DNA from: an uncultured Clostridia bacterium
GTDB lineage: Bacteria; Bacillota; Clostridia; Christensenellales; Borkfalkiaceae
Length of the DNA: 64,000 bases
Assembly: GCA_947174415.1 (NCBI GenBank)
Contig: CAMWIW010000001.1
Location: forward strand, 117,116 to 181,115
Direction of reading: 5' to 3'
In this document: piece after piece, positions 55,265-61,984 of the stretch
How the letters are laid out: each line of letters begins with the position of its first letter
Numbering within the stretch: position 1 is the first letter of the stretch
Made by a program: the position numbers and the translations under genes
The notes under the pieces: generated by a model
Told to the model about the DNA's origin: nothing
The model's input: only the letters and a program-made list of their open reading frames with translations
The model's database searches: none

Positions 55265-55918
55265 TTAATTCTTTTTAACTGTTTTTCCGCCCGTCTTGAA
55301 AATACTGTTTTCGGGTATAACACCCCGTATGCAAGACAACGGATAAACGCTTACGTTTCTGCCGATAACCGTTCCCGGATTTAATACGCTGTTGCAACCG
55401 ACTTCTGTGAAGTCGCCGACCAGCGCGCCCAACTTTTTCAAACCCGTTTTTATCTCTGTATCGCCGCCTTTGACCGTAACGGGCGTTTTATCGGACTTGA
55501 CGTTTGAAGTTATAGCTCCCGCGCCCAAATGGGCTTTAAAGCCCAAAATAGAGTCGCCGACGTAGTTGTAGTGCGGAACTTGCACACCGTCGAACAAAAT
55601 TACGTTTTTTAGCTCGGTTGAATTACCCACGACGCAACCGTTGCCGATAAGCGCACTGCCGCGAACGAACGCGCAGTGTCTGACTTCGGTATTTTCGCCA
55701 ACGATGCAAGGTGCGCCCAAATAAGCCGTAGGCGCGATTTTAGCACTTTTATGAACCCATACGCAAGGCGCAATTTCTTCGTACCCGCAGTCAAGGCTTC
55801 TTCCTAAGCCGATTATAAATTCTTTAAGACCGCTCAACGCTTGCCACGGATACTCGAATTTCATAAGGTAATCCGCAGCCAAGGAGTGAGTTAAGTCAAA
55901 CAAATCGCACATTTTCAA
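55265..55918 (-). CDS. Left-handed beta-helix (hexapeptide) acyltransferase, GlmU C-terminal-like
   Basis: A 217-aa protein. The first 50 residues are alpha-helical, followed by hexapeptide repeats (APTAYLGAPCIVGENTEVRH onward) and a C-terminal GRNVSVYPLSCIRG. It lacks a pyrophosphorylase domain. In an operon with glmM and glmS it most likely acetylates glucosamine 1-phosphate or a related amino sugar. The related nucleotidyltransferase-linked bacterial acyltransferases are alternatives. Confidence 0.8.
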   Translation of the reverse strand: MKMCDLFDLTHSLAADYLMKFEYPWQALSGLKEFIIGLGRSLDCGYEEIAPCVWVHKSAKIAPTAYLGAPCIVGENTEVRHCAFVRGSALIGNGCVVGNSTELKNVILFDGVQVPHYNYVGDSILGFKAHLGAGAITSNVKSDKTPVTVKGGDTEIKTGLKKLGALVGDFTEVGCNSVLNPGTVIGRNVSVYPLSCIRGVIPENSIFKTGGKTVKKN

Positions 55919-55967
55919 GTAATAGCTCCCTGAAAAGTTTATTTAACTATTATATATGCCGTTAATT

Positions 55968-55996
55968 ATTTTAACGCTAACAGCTCGCAAAGTCAA
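55968..55996 (-). promoter_or_regulatory. Promoter of the acyltransferase-glmM-glmS-capD operon
   Basis: Minus strand TTGACT (55991-55996), 17-bp spacer, TAAAAT (55968-55973), about 50 bp before the first start. Confidence 0.7.
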
Positions 55997-56131
55997 CAAA
56001 TAACGACGGCTAAATATCCGATTTTACTCGTTTAAGCCAAATGAAAGGCGTCTAAACTAAATTGCGGCTTCCTCATCGTCTTTTTGTTTTTTTGCGTTAA
56101 AGTGTTTAGGTTGCCGCGTATTTCACGCCCG

Positions 56132-56182
56132 TTATGGTTCTATTATAGCAACGGCGGGCGCCATTGCCGCCCCCATATTGTT
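56132..56182. other. Right attachment junction of the spoVAD element
   Basis: The element half starts at TTATGGT (56132-56138) and leads to the shared core CGGCGGG (56152-56158), then host spoVAD codons. The TAA inside TTATGGT (minus strand) ends the truncated reading frame. GG at 56157-56158 is the proposed crossover dinucleotide. Confidence 0.85.
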
Positions 56183-56770
56183 TACGTCGGTTACGCCGAA
56201 ATCGCATACCTTGCCCATCGTGCCGCTGACGATTTTAATACCTTTCTTCTCCGAAGAAACAACGCAACCGCCCGCAGCAGTAACCGTCCATTGCGATTGC
56301 GGGGGACGGGTACAACCGAGCTCCAAAGGATAACGGTACTGTCTTTCAGCCGAGGCGAAGTGGCTGCCCGTTGCGGCAACGACCCTGTTAACGTAGCCCG
56401 CATCGACGAGCATTGCGCCTAAAAGCAAGCTTTCACTCATAGTCGAGCAAGCCGAGTACAGACCGAGGAACGGGAAGTTATAGTCTCTTGCGGCAAAGCT
56501 TGCCGAAATGATTTGGTTTAACAAATCACCCGAAAAAAGAAGGTCTATATCGTCTTCTTTATAGCCTCCCTTTTCTATTGCGAGAGAAATCGCCGTGGAA
56601 AGCATCTTGCATTCAGCCTTTTCAAAAGTGCTCTCTTCGAACATATCATCGTCCAGAGCAATGTCAGCAAACTTGCCGAGAACGCCCTGCTTTTCCTTAG
56701 TTCCGCATACGGCGGCAAAAGATGTTATGCAGGGAGAATTTTTAAAAAATACGGTGTTACCTTTTTTCAT
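56132..56770 (-). pseudogene. spoVAD: 5' half of interrupted spoVAD (SpoVAD residues 1-206)
   Basis: Encodes the first two thirds of SpoVAD: TVFFKNSPCITSFAAVCGTK, DDIDLLFSGDLLNQIISASF, GLYSACSTMSESLLLGAML and TVTAAGGCVVSSEKKG, up to MGAAMAPA. It then runs into six element-encoded residues (VAIIEP) and a stop at 56132. SpoVAD should be about 335 aa, so the fragment by itself lacks part of the thiolase fold and is probably inactive. No internal frameshift or stop is seen. Together with 30562-30945 it makes 331 codons. Confidence 0.94.
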
Positions 56771-56790
56771 TTATTTACTTCCAAAAATAT

Positions 56791-56820
56791 CGTTATTTGC
56801 AGTATATATAGGGGGCAATT
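56791..56820. repeat. Dispersed repeat, copy E
   Basis: CGTTATTTGCAGTATATA followed by TAGGGGGCAATT in the spoVAC-spoVAD gap; the most diverged of the five copies. Confidence 0.55.
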
Positions 56821-56826
56821 GAAAGT

Positions 56827-57276
56827 TTACAGGAATAAATACAGAAGCCCTACGAGCACGCCGGAAAACACCCCGAACACTATTATCGCGCCCGCAACGG
56901 TGAACATTTTTGCCGCCATTCCGTATATCCAGCCTTCGGTTTTAAACTCAATTGCGGGGGACGTTACGCTGTTTGCAAAGCCCGTTATAGGAACTATAGA
57001 CCCTGCGCCTGCGTATCTGCCTATTCTGTCGTAAACTCCCAAACCTGTCAGAAAACAGCCCAAAAATATCAAAACTATTGAAGTTGCACCTGCAAGCTCG
57101 TCTCCCGAGAGTCCCGCAAATTCAAACATGTAGCGTATAAACTGACCTATGCAGCAAATAAGTCCGCCGACGCCGAATGCGGCGGCACAGTTCTTGAAAT
57201 GCTGAGTAGGCGGGTCTTGGGTTTTAACGTAATTAAGATAATTGGCGTTGTAGTTATCACGGGTTCTGCCTGTCAT
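56827..57276 (-). CDS. spoVAC: Stage V sporulation protein AC
   Basis: Mechanosensitive membrane subunit (149 aa) of the dipicolinate channel. Hydrophobic helices with family motifs GGLICCIGQFI, GLGVYDRIGRYAGAGS and VPITGFANSV. Strong GGAGGAG site. The usual order spoVAC-spoVAD-spoVAE is kept here apart from the inserted element. In Bacillus this operon is transcribed in the forespore by sigma G; I could not find a convincing sigma-G promoter in the 75 bp upstream. Confidence 0.95.
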   Translation of the reverse strand: MTGRTRDNYNANYLNYVKTQDPPTQHFKNCAAAFGVGGLICCIGQFIRYMFEFAGLSGDELAGATSIVLIFLGCFLTGLGVYDRIGRYAGAGSIVPITGFANSVTSPAIEFKTEGWIYGMAAKMFTVAGAIIVFGVFSGVLVGLLYLFL

Positions 57277-57351
57277 TCCTTTCTCCTCCCGTTTTTGCGG
57301 TTTTTATAAGACTTTCCCGCTCGTCTCGGCGCGATAAATCGAATTCTTTCC

Positions 57352-58155
57352 TCATTGGTTATACATCCTTTCATTTATTCTTAAAGTTACCTTTTCGGGC
57401 ATAACGCGCGAAAACAGACGGAAAACGGTGTTTTTAGTGCCGCAAGTTTTAATTACGGGAGGGTTGTCCGTAATCAGAAGATTATAGATAATTTCCGCAA
57501 CCGCCGAAGGCGACATTCCACCTTGCTCCATATTGGCAAGTGCGGCTACCGCACGGTTAACCTTGCCCGAATAAGCCTTGTTCTCTTCGTCCGTGTAGAC
57601 TTTTCTTTTAAAGGTAAAGCCCGTTGCCGTACCGCCGGGCAAAAGTCCCGTAACCTTTATACCGTAGGGCTTCAGTTCGGAGTACGCCGAACGGCAAAAC
57701 ATTTCTAACGCAGCCTTGGAGGACGAGTAAAAGCTATCGAAGCTTATGGGCAAATCGCCGCCTAGCGAGCCAACAAGCACAATTCTTCCACCCTTTTGTT
57801 TAAAAGCGGGCACAACCGCCTGCACTGCCTTTAACGCACCGAAAAAGTTGACTTCGAAAAGGTATTTATAATCTGCTTCCTTAGCGTATTCTATCGGTGC
57901 TGCCATAGAAAACCCCGCACTGTAAACCAGTGCGGAAACCGAGTATTTATCACACGCGGTCTTGATTGCTTCGACCGCGTCGTTACCCGAAGAAACGTCT
58001 GCCGTAACGTTTGCAACCTTTACGTTTTTACAAGGCGTGCGCGAGATGTTCACGACGTTCCAACCGCGGTTAACCAACCTCAGACAGGTTTCACACCCAA
58101 TTCCGGAGCTGCCGCCTATCACTATTGCGGTTTTTTTATTACTGCTTTTTTCCAT
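57352..58155 (-). CDS. Short-chain dehydrogenase/reductase
   Basis: Classical SDR (267 aa). NAD(P) motif IGGSSGIGCETCLRL, VYSAGFS, catalytic Ser in VGSLGG and YSSSKAA. The substrate is unknown. Upstream of spoVAC on the same strand with a 75-bp gap, so it may be in the sporulation operon. Preceded by the zupT-side terminator, so it starts its own transcript. Confidence 0.88.
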   Translation of the reverse strand: MEKSSNKKTAIVIGGSSGIGCETCLRLVNRGWNVVNISRTPCKNVKVANVTADVSSGNDAVEAIKTACDKYSVSALVYSAGFSMAAPIEYAKEADYKYLFEVNFFGALKAVQAVVPAFKQKGGRIVLVGSLGGDLPISFDSFYSSSKAALEMFCRSAYSELKPYGIKVTGLLPGGTATGFTFKRKVYTDEENKAYSGKVNRAVAALANMEQGGMSPSAVAEIIYNLLITDNPPVIKTCGTKNTVFRLFSRVMPEKVTLRINERMYNQ

Positions 58156-58202
58156 ACCGTTATGTTGCGGAAAATTTTAGTAATTATTCAAATAATTTGA
58201 AG

Positions 58203-58236
58203 TAAAAGCGCGGGCAATCAGAGCACCGCGCTTTTA
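58203..58236 (-). terminator. Terminator after the ZIP transporter gene
   Basis: Stem AAAAGCGCGG / CCGCGCTTTT with a 12-nt loop, about 50 bp after the transporter stop. Confidence 0.75.
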
Positions 58237-58245
58237 GCTAAATTT

Positions 58246-58276
58246 GCGTTATTTCAAGCATATATTGGGGGCAATT
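58246..58276. repeat. Dispersed repeat, copy B
   Basis: GCGTTATTTCAAGCATATAT followed by TGGGGGCAATT, directly downstream of the ZIP transporter stop codon. Confidence 0.65.
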
Positions 58277-58283
58277 TTGAATT

Positions 58284-59057
58284 TTAGCCAAAAGCAAGGT
58301 CTAAAATCATCATTAGTGCGAACCCGAAAATTACACCTATCGTCGCCTTTACCTTACCTTGCGCAAAACTTTCGGGGATTAATTCGGAACATACTACGGC
58401 AAGCATCGCGCCCGCCGAAAACGATAACGCCCAAGGAAGAATTCCGTTCACGGCAGTTACTGCAAGTGCGCCGATTACGCCGGCAACTATTTCCACCGCA
58501 CCCGAAAGTTGACCTATTAAAAAGGATTTCTTTCTTGAAAACCCGTTCGCACGCAGCGGGAAAGCAACACACATTCCTTCAGGGAAATTTTGTATTCCTA
58601 TCCCGATGGCAAGCATAACTGCGGCTACGCCCTCTACCGTCTGACCCGAGGCAAGCGCTCCGAACGCTACACCCACCGCCATCCCTTCGGGAATGTTGTG
58701 CATAGTTACGGCAATGCACATGACGGCACATCCGCGCTTGCTTTGATTGTCCGAAAACATATGTAATTTACTTATTACGATATCGGTAACAATTATAAGC
58801 GCACCGCCAAGCACGAACCCGCAAGTCAGAACGAGGTAAGAATATTCTTCCACCATTTCCATTGCAGGCATTAAAAGTGAAAAAAACGTTGACGCAAGCA
58901 TTATTCCGGCAGCACTGCTCATCATAAACGAAAAAGCTTTTTCGCTTAAGTTTTTGTAAAAGAATACGAGCGACGCGCCGAGCGCAGTGAGAAACCAGGT
59001 AAATCCCGTCCCCATAAGCGCAAGTTGCCAGCCTGTAAAATTATTCAGCCATTCCAT
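58284..59057 (-). CDS. ZIP-family metal transporter
   Basis: Zinc/divalent metal permease (257 aa, about 8 membrane helices). The metal-binding helix IV/V motifs are HNIPEGMAVGVAFG and QNFPEGMCVAFPL, and there is a cytoplasmic loop after helix III. ZupT-like. A GGAG site lies before the ATG. Directly follows the TVP38 gene, from which it is separated by a strong terminator. Confidence 0.92.
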   Translation of the reverse strand: MEWLNNFTGWQLALMGTGFTWFLTALGASLVFFYKNLSEKAFSFMMSSAAGIMLASTFFSLLMPAMEMVEEYSYLVLTCGFVLGGALIIVTDIVISKLHMFSDNQSKRGCAVMCIAVTMHNIPEGMAVGVAFGALASGQTVEGVAAVMLAIGIGIQNFPEGMCVAFPLRANGFSRKKSFLIGQLSGAVEIVAGVIGALAVTAVNGILPWALSFSAGAMLAVVCSELIPESFAQGKVKATIGVIFGFALMMILDLAFG

Positions 59058-59103
59058 TCTGTTTGTACTTCTCCAAGTAGAAATAAAATCACTGTATTAT
59101 ATG

Positions 59104-59143
59104 AAAAAAAACCGCCTTGGCGTGAAGTTTCACGCCAAGGCGG
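59104..59143 (-). terminator. Terminator after the TVP38-family gene
   Basis: Minus strand 13-bp stem CCGCCTTGGCGTG with its complement and T8. Confidence 0.88.
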
Positions 59144-59179
59144 GCAATTGTTTAACAAACAAAAAATTTAACCTTTTCT

Positions 59180-60199
59180 CTATTCTTTTTTTATATTTTC
59201 AGGCGGCGGAGGTTGTTCGCCGTTTTCTTGCTCTTCTTGCTCAAAAATGTCATTATTTGAGGCATATGTGGGGGGCAATTCAATTTTTTTGGGCTCTGGG
59301 GCAGCCGAAACTTTACTGTTTTTTCTGCGGGAAAACTTAGAAATAAGCCACGTTTCGAATTTGCCCTGATACTTAAAAGACAGAACGGCAAGCACTATGC
59401 ACACGGCAAATATGGCAACCCAAACGTAAATTCCCCATCCGCTGAACGGTATAATATCGCCGCTGCCCAAGAAACAATAAACTGCGATTATAGCGGGTCG
59501 GACAGTACACATCGTTACGATAAAAAACACGAAGTTCATACTCGTTAAGCCTGCAATCATACAAAGAATATCGTCGGGAAAGAATGGCAGAATTTGCATA
59601 ATAACGAAAATTCCCTTGCCACGCTTGCCGAAATATGCAGAATACTTTTCCGTTGTTTCCTTGCCCGCTATCCAAATTACGGCTTTCTTGCCCCAAATTC
59701 TGCCTATAAAATATGAAATTACCGATCCGATAATCACCCCTATAGAGGCAAGCAGAGTTGCCATCGGCGCACCCCATATTACCGTACCCGGAAGGTAACA
59801 AACAACTGCGGGCAAAGGCAAAATGACCACTTGCAGGATCTGAATAAGGACGTATACCACCATCCCCCACGCGCCGGTTTCACCTATTATCTGAACTAAA
59901 CCGTTGATTTTGTCTTCGTCGCTTTCGTAGTCGTTTAAGTGTCCGAGCTCACTTATTATAATGAACGCCGCAAGAACTATAACTGCGACTATCAAAAGCA
60001 CGAATGCAGACTTCAATACAGCAATTTTTTTCAAAAAAAACGTAATAAAACTTACTACGATACCTGCGCCTGAAATTACGTAAAAGGCAACTCTTATAAG
60101 AACGCCCCAGCTACTCATTAAAAAGTAAGTCAGAAAGACTGTGGCGACGCACAATAAGATATTTACGACTAAAATCGTAATTTTGCCTTTATTGCCCAT
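59180..60199 (-). CDS. TVP38/TMEM64 (DedA-related) membrane protein
   Basis: Membrane protein (339 aa) of the VTT/SNARE-associated superfamily. N-terminal helices (about 7-85), then the family core with VCYLPGTVIWGAPMATLLAS, GRIWGKKAVIWIAG and FLPFFPDDILCMIAGLT. The C-terminal cytoplasmic tail is Pro/Glu-rich. Its codons for about LPPTYASNND are formed by a dispersed-repeat copy (59249-59280). Relatives act as lipid scramblases or carrier-lipid flippases. Starts 1 bp from the dfrA stop. Confidence 0.87.
   Translation of the reverse strand: MGNKGKITILVVNILLCVATVFLTYFLMSSWGVLIRVAFYVISGAGIVVSFITFFLKKIAVLKSAFVLLIVAVIVLAAFIIISELGHLNDYESDEDKINGLVQIIGETGAWGMVVYVLIQILQVVILPLPAVVCYLPGTVIWGAPMATLLASIGVIIGSVISYFIGRIWGKKAVIWIAGKETTEKYSAYFGKRGKGIFVIMQILPFFPDDILCMIAGLTSMNFVFFIVTMCTVRPAIIAVYCFLGSGDIIPFSGWGIYVWVAIFAVCIVLAVLSFKYQGKFETWLISKFSRRKNSKVSAAPEPKKIELPPTYASNNDIFEQEEQENGEQPPPPENIKKE
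59249..59280. repeat. Dispersed repeat, copy C (inside coding sequence)
   Basis: CATTATTTGAGGCATATGT followed by GGGGGGCAATT, lying within the C-terminal tail codons of the TVP38-family gene. Confidence 0.6.
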
Positions 60200-60200
60200 T

Positions 60201-60701
60201 TCAATACGCTTTCAAATTCAAATTTTTATATGTTGTAAACTTGACGAAATAGCCGTTGGTTTCAACGGGTTCGCTTTCGTAAATTAATTTGAAATCGGGG
60301 TTTTTGTCCAAATTTTCAAAGAAAGCGTCTGCATCGCCCTCCGCGTCAACTTTGGTTACAAGAACCTCTTCGCAATAAGGCAGGAGCGTCCTGTACATCA
60401 TTTGCCCGCCTATAACGAACACATTTTCGGGAGGATATTTTTTTATTTCTTCGAAAAGTTCGCTTACGGAGCGCACGATTTTGCAATCCTCTCTGTCCTC
60501 ACCGTCGGGATAAAGAACGATATTCGTTCTGTCTTTAAGCGGTTTTCCGTTGGGAAAAGACTTTAAAGTATTGCTACCCATAACGACGACGTTGCCCGTA
60601 GTAGTTTCTTTAAAAAATTTCATATCTGCGGGAATTTTAAACATAAGTCCGTTATTTTTGCCTATTCCCCAATTTTTATCTGCGTGTAAAATTGCTTTCA
60701 T
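60201..60701 (-). CDS. dfrA: Dihydrofolate reductase
   Basis: Reduces dihydrofolate to tetrahydrofolate (166 aa). MKAILHADKNWGIGKNNGLM is the usual start, followed by FKETTTGNVVVMGSNTLKSF and ENVFVIGGQMMYRTLLP. GAGG site before the ATG. Downstream of thyA, whose product consumes methylene-tetrahydrofolate; the two are a natural pair. Confidence 0.95.
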   Translation of the reverse strand: MKAILHADKNWGIGKNNGLMFKIPADMKFFKETTTGNVVVMGSNTLKSFPNGKPLKDRTNIVLYPDGEDREDCKIVRSVSELFEEIKKYPPENVFVIGGQMMYRTLLPYCEEVLVTKVDAEGDADAFFENLDKNPDFKLIYESEPVETNGYFVKFTTYKNLNLKAY

Positions 60702-60720
60702 AATAACCTCTTTTTACTAA

Positions 60721-60750
60721 ATTGACCCCCATATATGCCTTAAATAACGC
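60721..60750. repeat. Dispersed repeat, copy D (reverse orientation)
   Basis: On the minus strand GCGTTATTTAAGGCATATAT followed by GGGGGTCAAT, in the thyA-dfrA gap; matches copy A over about 28 of 30 bases. Confidence 0.7.
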
Positions 60751-60761
60751 GTTTTTGCTTA

Positions 60762-61592
60762 TTATTCGGCAACGGGAATAGAGTACTTCTTTTCGTTATA
60801 TTTATAGTCGGTTAAACGGAAGCTGTCCACCGTAAAATCATAGAAGTTTTTAACCGATTTATCAACTTCCAAACGAGGTGCGGCAAGACGGGGCATCTCG
60901 ATAATCTCTTTAACAATGGGCACGTGCCTGTCGTAAATATGAGCGTCCGCTATTACGTGTACCAGCTCGCCAGCTTTAAGTCCCGAAACCTGCGCAAACA
61001 TAATCAAAAGGATTGCGTACTGCACTACGTTCCAATTGTTGGCGGTAAGCATATCGTTAGAACGCTGATTTAATATTCCGTTCAGCGTATTACCCGAAAC
61101 GTTGAAAGTCATAGAGTATGCGCAAGGGTATAAATTCATTTCGTGAAGGTCGGCAAAAGTATAGATGTTGGTCATAATCCTGCGGCTTGCGGGGTTGTTT
61201 TTCAAGTCAAAAAGAACTCTGTCAACCTGATCGAACTCTCCCTCCTTATACTTGTGCTTGACGCCGAGTTGATAGCCGTAGGCTTTACCGATAGAACCTT
61301 TTTCGTCAGCCCACTGATCCCAAATATGGGAATTGAGGTCATTAATATTATTGCTTTTTTTCTGCCATATCCATAACAGTTCGTCTATACAGGACTTGAA
61401 TGCCGTGCGGCGGATTGTCAGAATAGGGAATTCTTCTTGAAGATTATAACGGTTCACTATGCCGAATTTTTTGACGGTATGCGCCGACGTTCCGTCGCTC
61501 CATTTAGGTCGAACGGGTAAATCGGTATCCCATACGCCGTTCGATAAAATTTCTTTCATGTTGGATATGAATATTTCGTCGGCTCTGCTCAT
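60762..61592 (-). CDS. thyA: Thymidylate synthase
   Basis: Methylates dUMP to dTMP (276 aa). The catalytic Cys is in NLYPCAYSMTFNV (about residue 158); also LNQRSNDMLTANNWNVVQYA and HIYDRHVPIVKE. The group is the YosS/ThyA2-like bacterial type, judged by the short N-terminus. GGAG site before the ATG. Confidence 0.95.
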   Translation of the reverse strand: MSRADEIFISNMKEILSNGVWDTDLPVRPKWSDGTSAHTVKKFGIVNRYNLQEEFPILTIRRTAFKSCIDELLWIWQKKSNNINDLNSHIWDQWADEKGSIGKAYGYQLGVKHKYKEGEFDQVDRVLFDLKNNPASRRIMTNIYTFADLHEMNLYPCAYSMTFNVSGNTLNGILNQRSNDMLTANNWNVVQYAILLIMFAQVSGLKAGELVHVIADAHIYDRHVPIVKEIIEMPRLAAPRLEVDKSVKNFYDFTVDSFRLTDYKYNEKKYSIPVAE

Positions 61593-61619
61593 TTTATTTC
61601 TCCGAAAGTGTTTTTAATC

Positions 61620-61648
61620 ATTATATTATAAAAAGCTTAGCAAGTCAA
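61620..61648 (-). promoter_or_regulatory. Promoter of thyA-dfrA
   Basis: Minus strand TTGACT (61643-61648), 17-bp spacer, TATAAT (61620-61625). Confidence 0.78.
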
Positions 61649-61676
61649 TTTTATTTTGCGTTGGCACAATTTTTGA

Positions 61677-61705
61677 TTGACGGAAAAATAAAATAATTAT
61701 ATAAT
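61677..61705 (+). promoter_or_regulatory. Promoter of tRNA-Pro
   Basis: TTGACG (61677-61682), 17-bp spacer, TATAAT (61700-61705). Confidence 0.8.
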
Positions 61706-61715
61706 GAATGCGTAT

Positions 61716-61791
61716 TGAGGCGTAGCGCAGTTGGTAGCGCGTATGGTTCGGGACCATAAGGTCGTGGGTTCAAATCCCGTCGCCTCAACCA
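61716..61791 (+). tRNA. tRNA-Pro(CGG)
   Basis: A 76-nt cloverleaf with encoded CCA. Acceptor TGAGGCG / CGCCTCA; D-arm GCGC-AGTTGGTA-GCGC; anticodon stem TATGG / CCATA with loop TTCGGGA, giving anticodon CGG and G37 as expected for Pro; T-loop TTCAAAT. Reads CCG codons. It has its own promoter and terminator. Confidence 0.96.
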
Positions 61792-61794
61792 AAT

Positions 61795-61856
61795 GAACAC
61801 TCTATAAAGTTTTGAACCCTAATAGTCCAAAATCAATAGAGTGTTCTTTTATTTTT
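61795..61856 (+). terminator. Terminator of tRNA-Pro
   Basis: GAACACTCTAT pairs with ATAGAGTGTTC across a 30-nt loop, followed by TTTTATTTTT. A second hairpin CCCTA-TAA-TAGGG with T7 follows at 61868-61887. Confidence 0.75.
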
Positions 61857-61867
61857 GTCAATTTTAG

Positions 61868-61887
61868 CCCTATAATAGGGTTTTTTT
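61868..61887 (+). terminator. Second terminator downstream of tRNA-Pro
   Basis: Short stem CCCTA / TAGGG and a T7 tract. From here to the transposase stop at 61985 I see no gene, only AT-rich sequence that probably includes the left end of the insertion sequence. Confidence 0.6.
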
Positions 61888-61984
61888 ATTAATTTATAAA
61901 ATATTTAAATTGGACAACTTTTATTAAAACCTTTCAATCCGCAATGCAAACCGCTGAAAAGTTTATATTCGAACCCCCACGGTC

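Larger units (their letters stand above)
30946..56158. mobile_element. 25.2-kb serine-recombinase intervening element in spoVAD carrying a surface glycan locus
   Basis: Seen directly: both flanks encode adjacent parts of one SpoVAD protein on the same strand. The two junctions share CCCGCCG. Joining at this core gives an uninterrupted reading frame across MGAAMAPAAADTIMQHLKD, which matches SpoVAD of Bacillus almost residue for residue. A large serine recombinase is the leftmost gene. The reciprocal junction makes a 52-bp dyad with TTATGGT/ACCATAA arms. The cargo is polysaccharide genes plus glmS and glmM; no phage structural or replication genes are seen. Precedents for such intervening elements are skin in sigK and SP-beta in spsM. 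Excision during sporulation is inferred. Confidence 0.9.

Noticed and set aside
55950..55975. Sixth copy of the dispersed repeat near the acyltransferase promoter
   Set aside because: Only TATATATGCC and a few flanking bases match; the GGGGG block is missing and the sequence is explained by the promoter.
30946..56158. Element as a prophage
   Set aside because: No terminase, portal, capsid, tail, lysis or phage replication genes are visible; the content is glycan synthesis plus recombinase and one small protein.
30562..56770. Split spoVAD as an assembly error, decayed pseudogene or inversion
   Set aside because: Both halves are free of stops and frameshifts, lie on the same strand in operon order, join in frame at a shared core and flank a serine recombinase with attP-like symmetric ends. 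That combination is not expected from misassembly or decay.
57277..57351. Sigma-G promoter upstream of spoVAC
   Set aside because: I looked for TGAATA-type -35 and CATACTA-type -10 boxes at 17-18 bp in the gap and found no convincing pair; the TGAATA near 58180 upstream of the SDR gene has no suitable -10.
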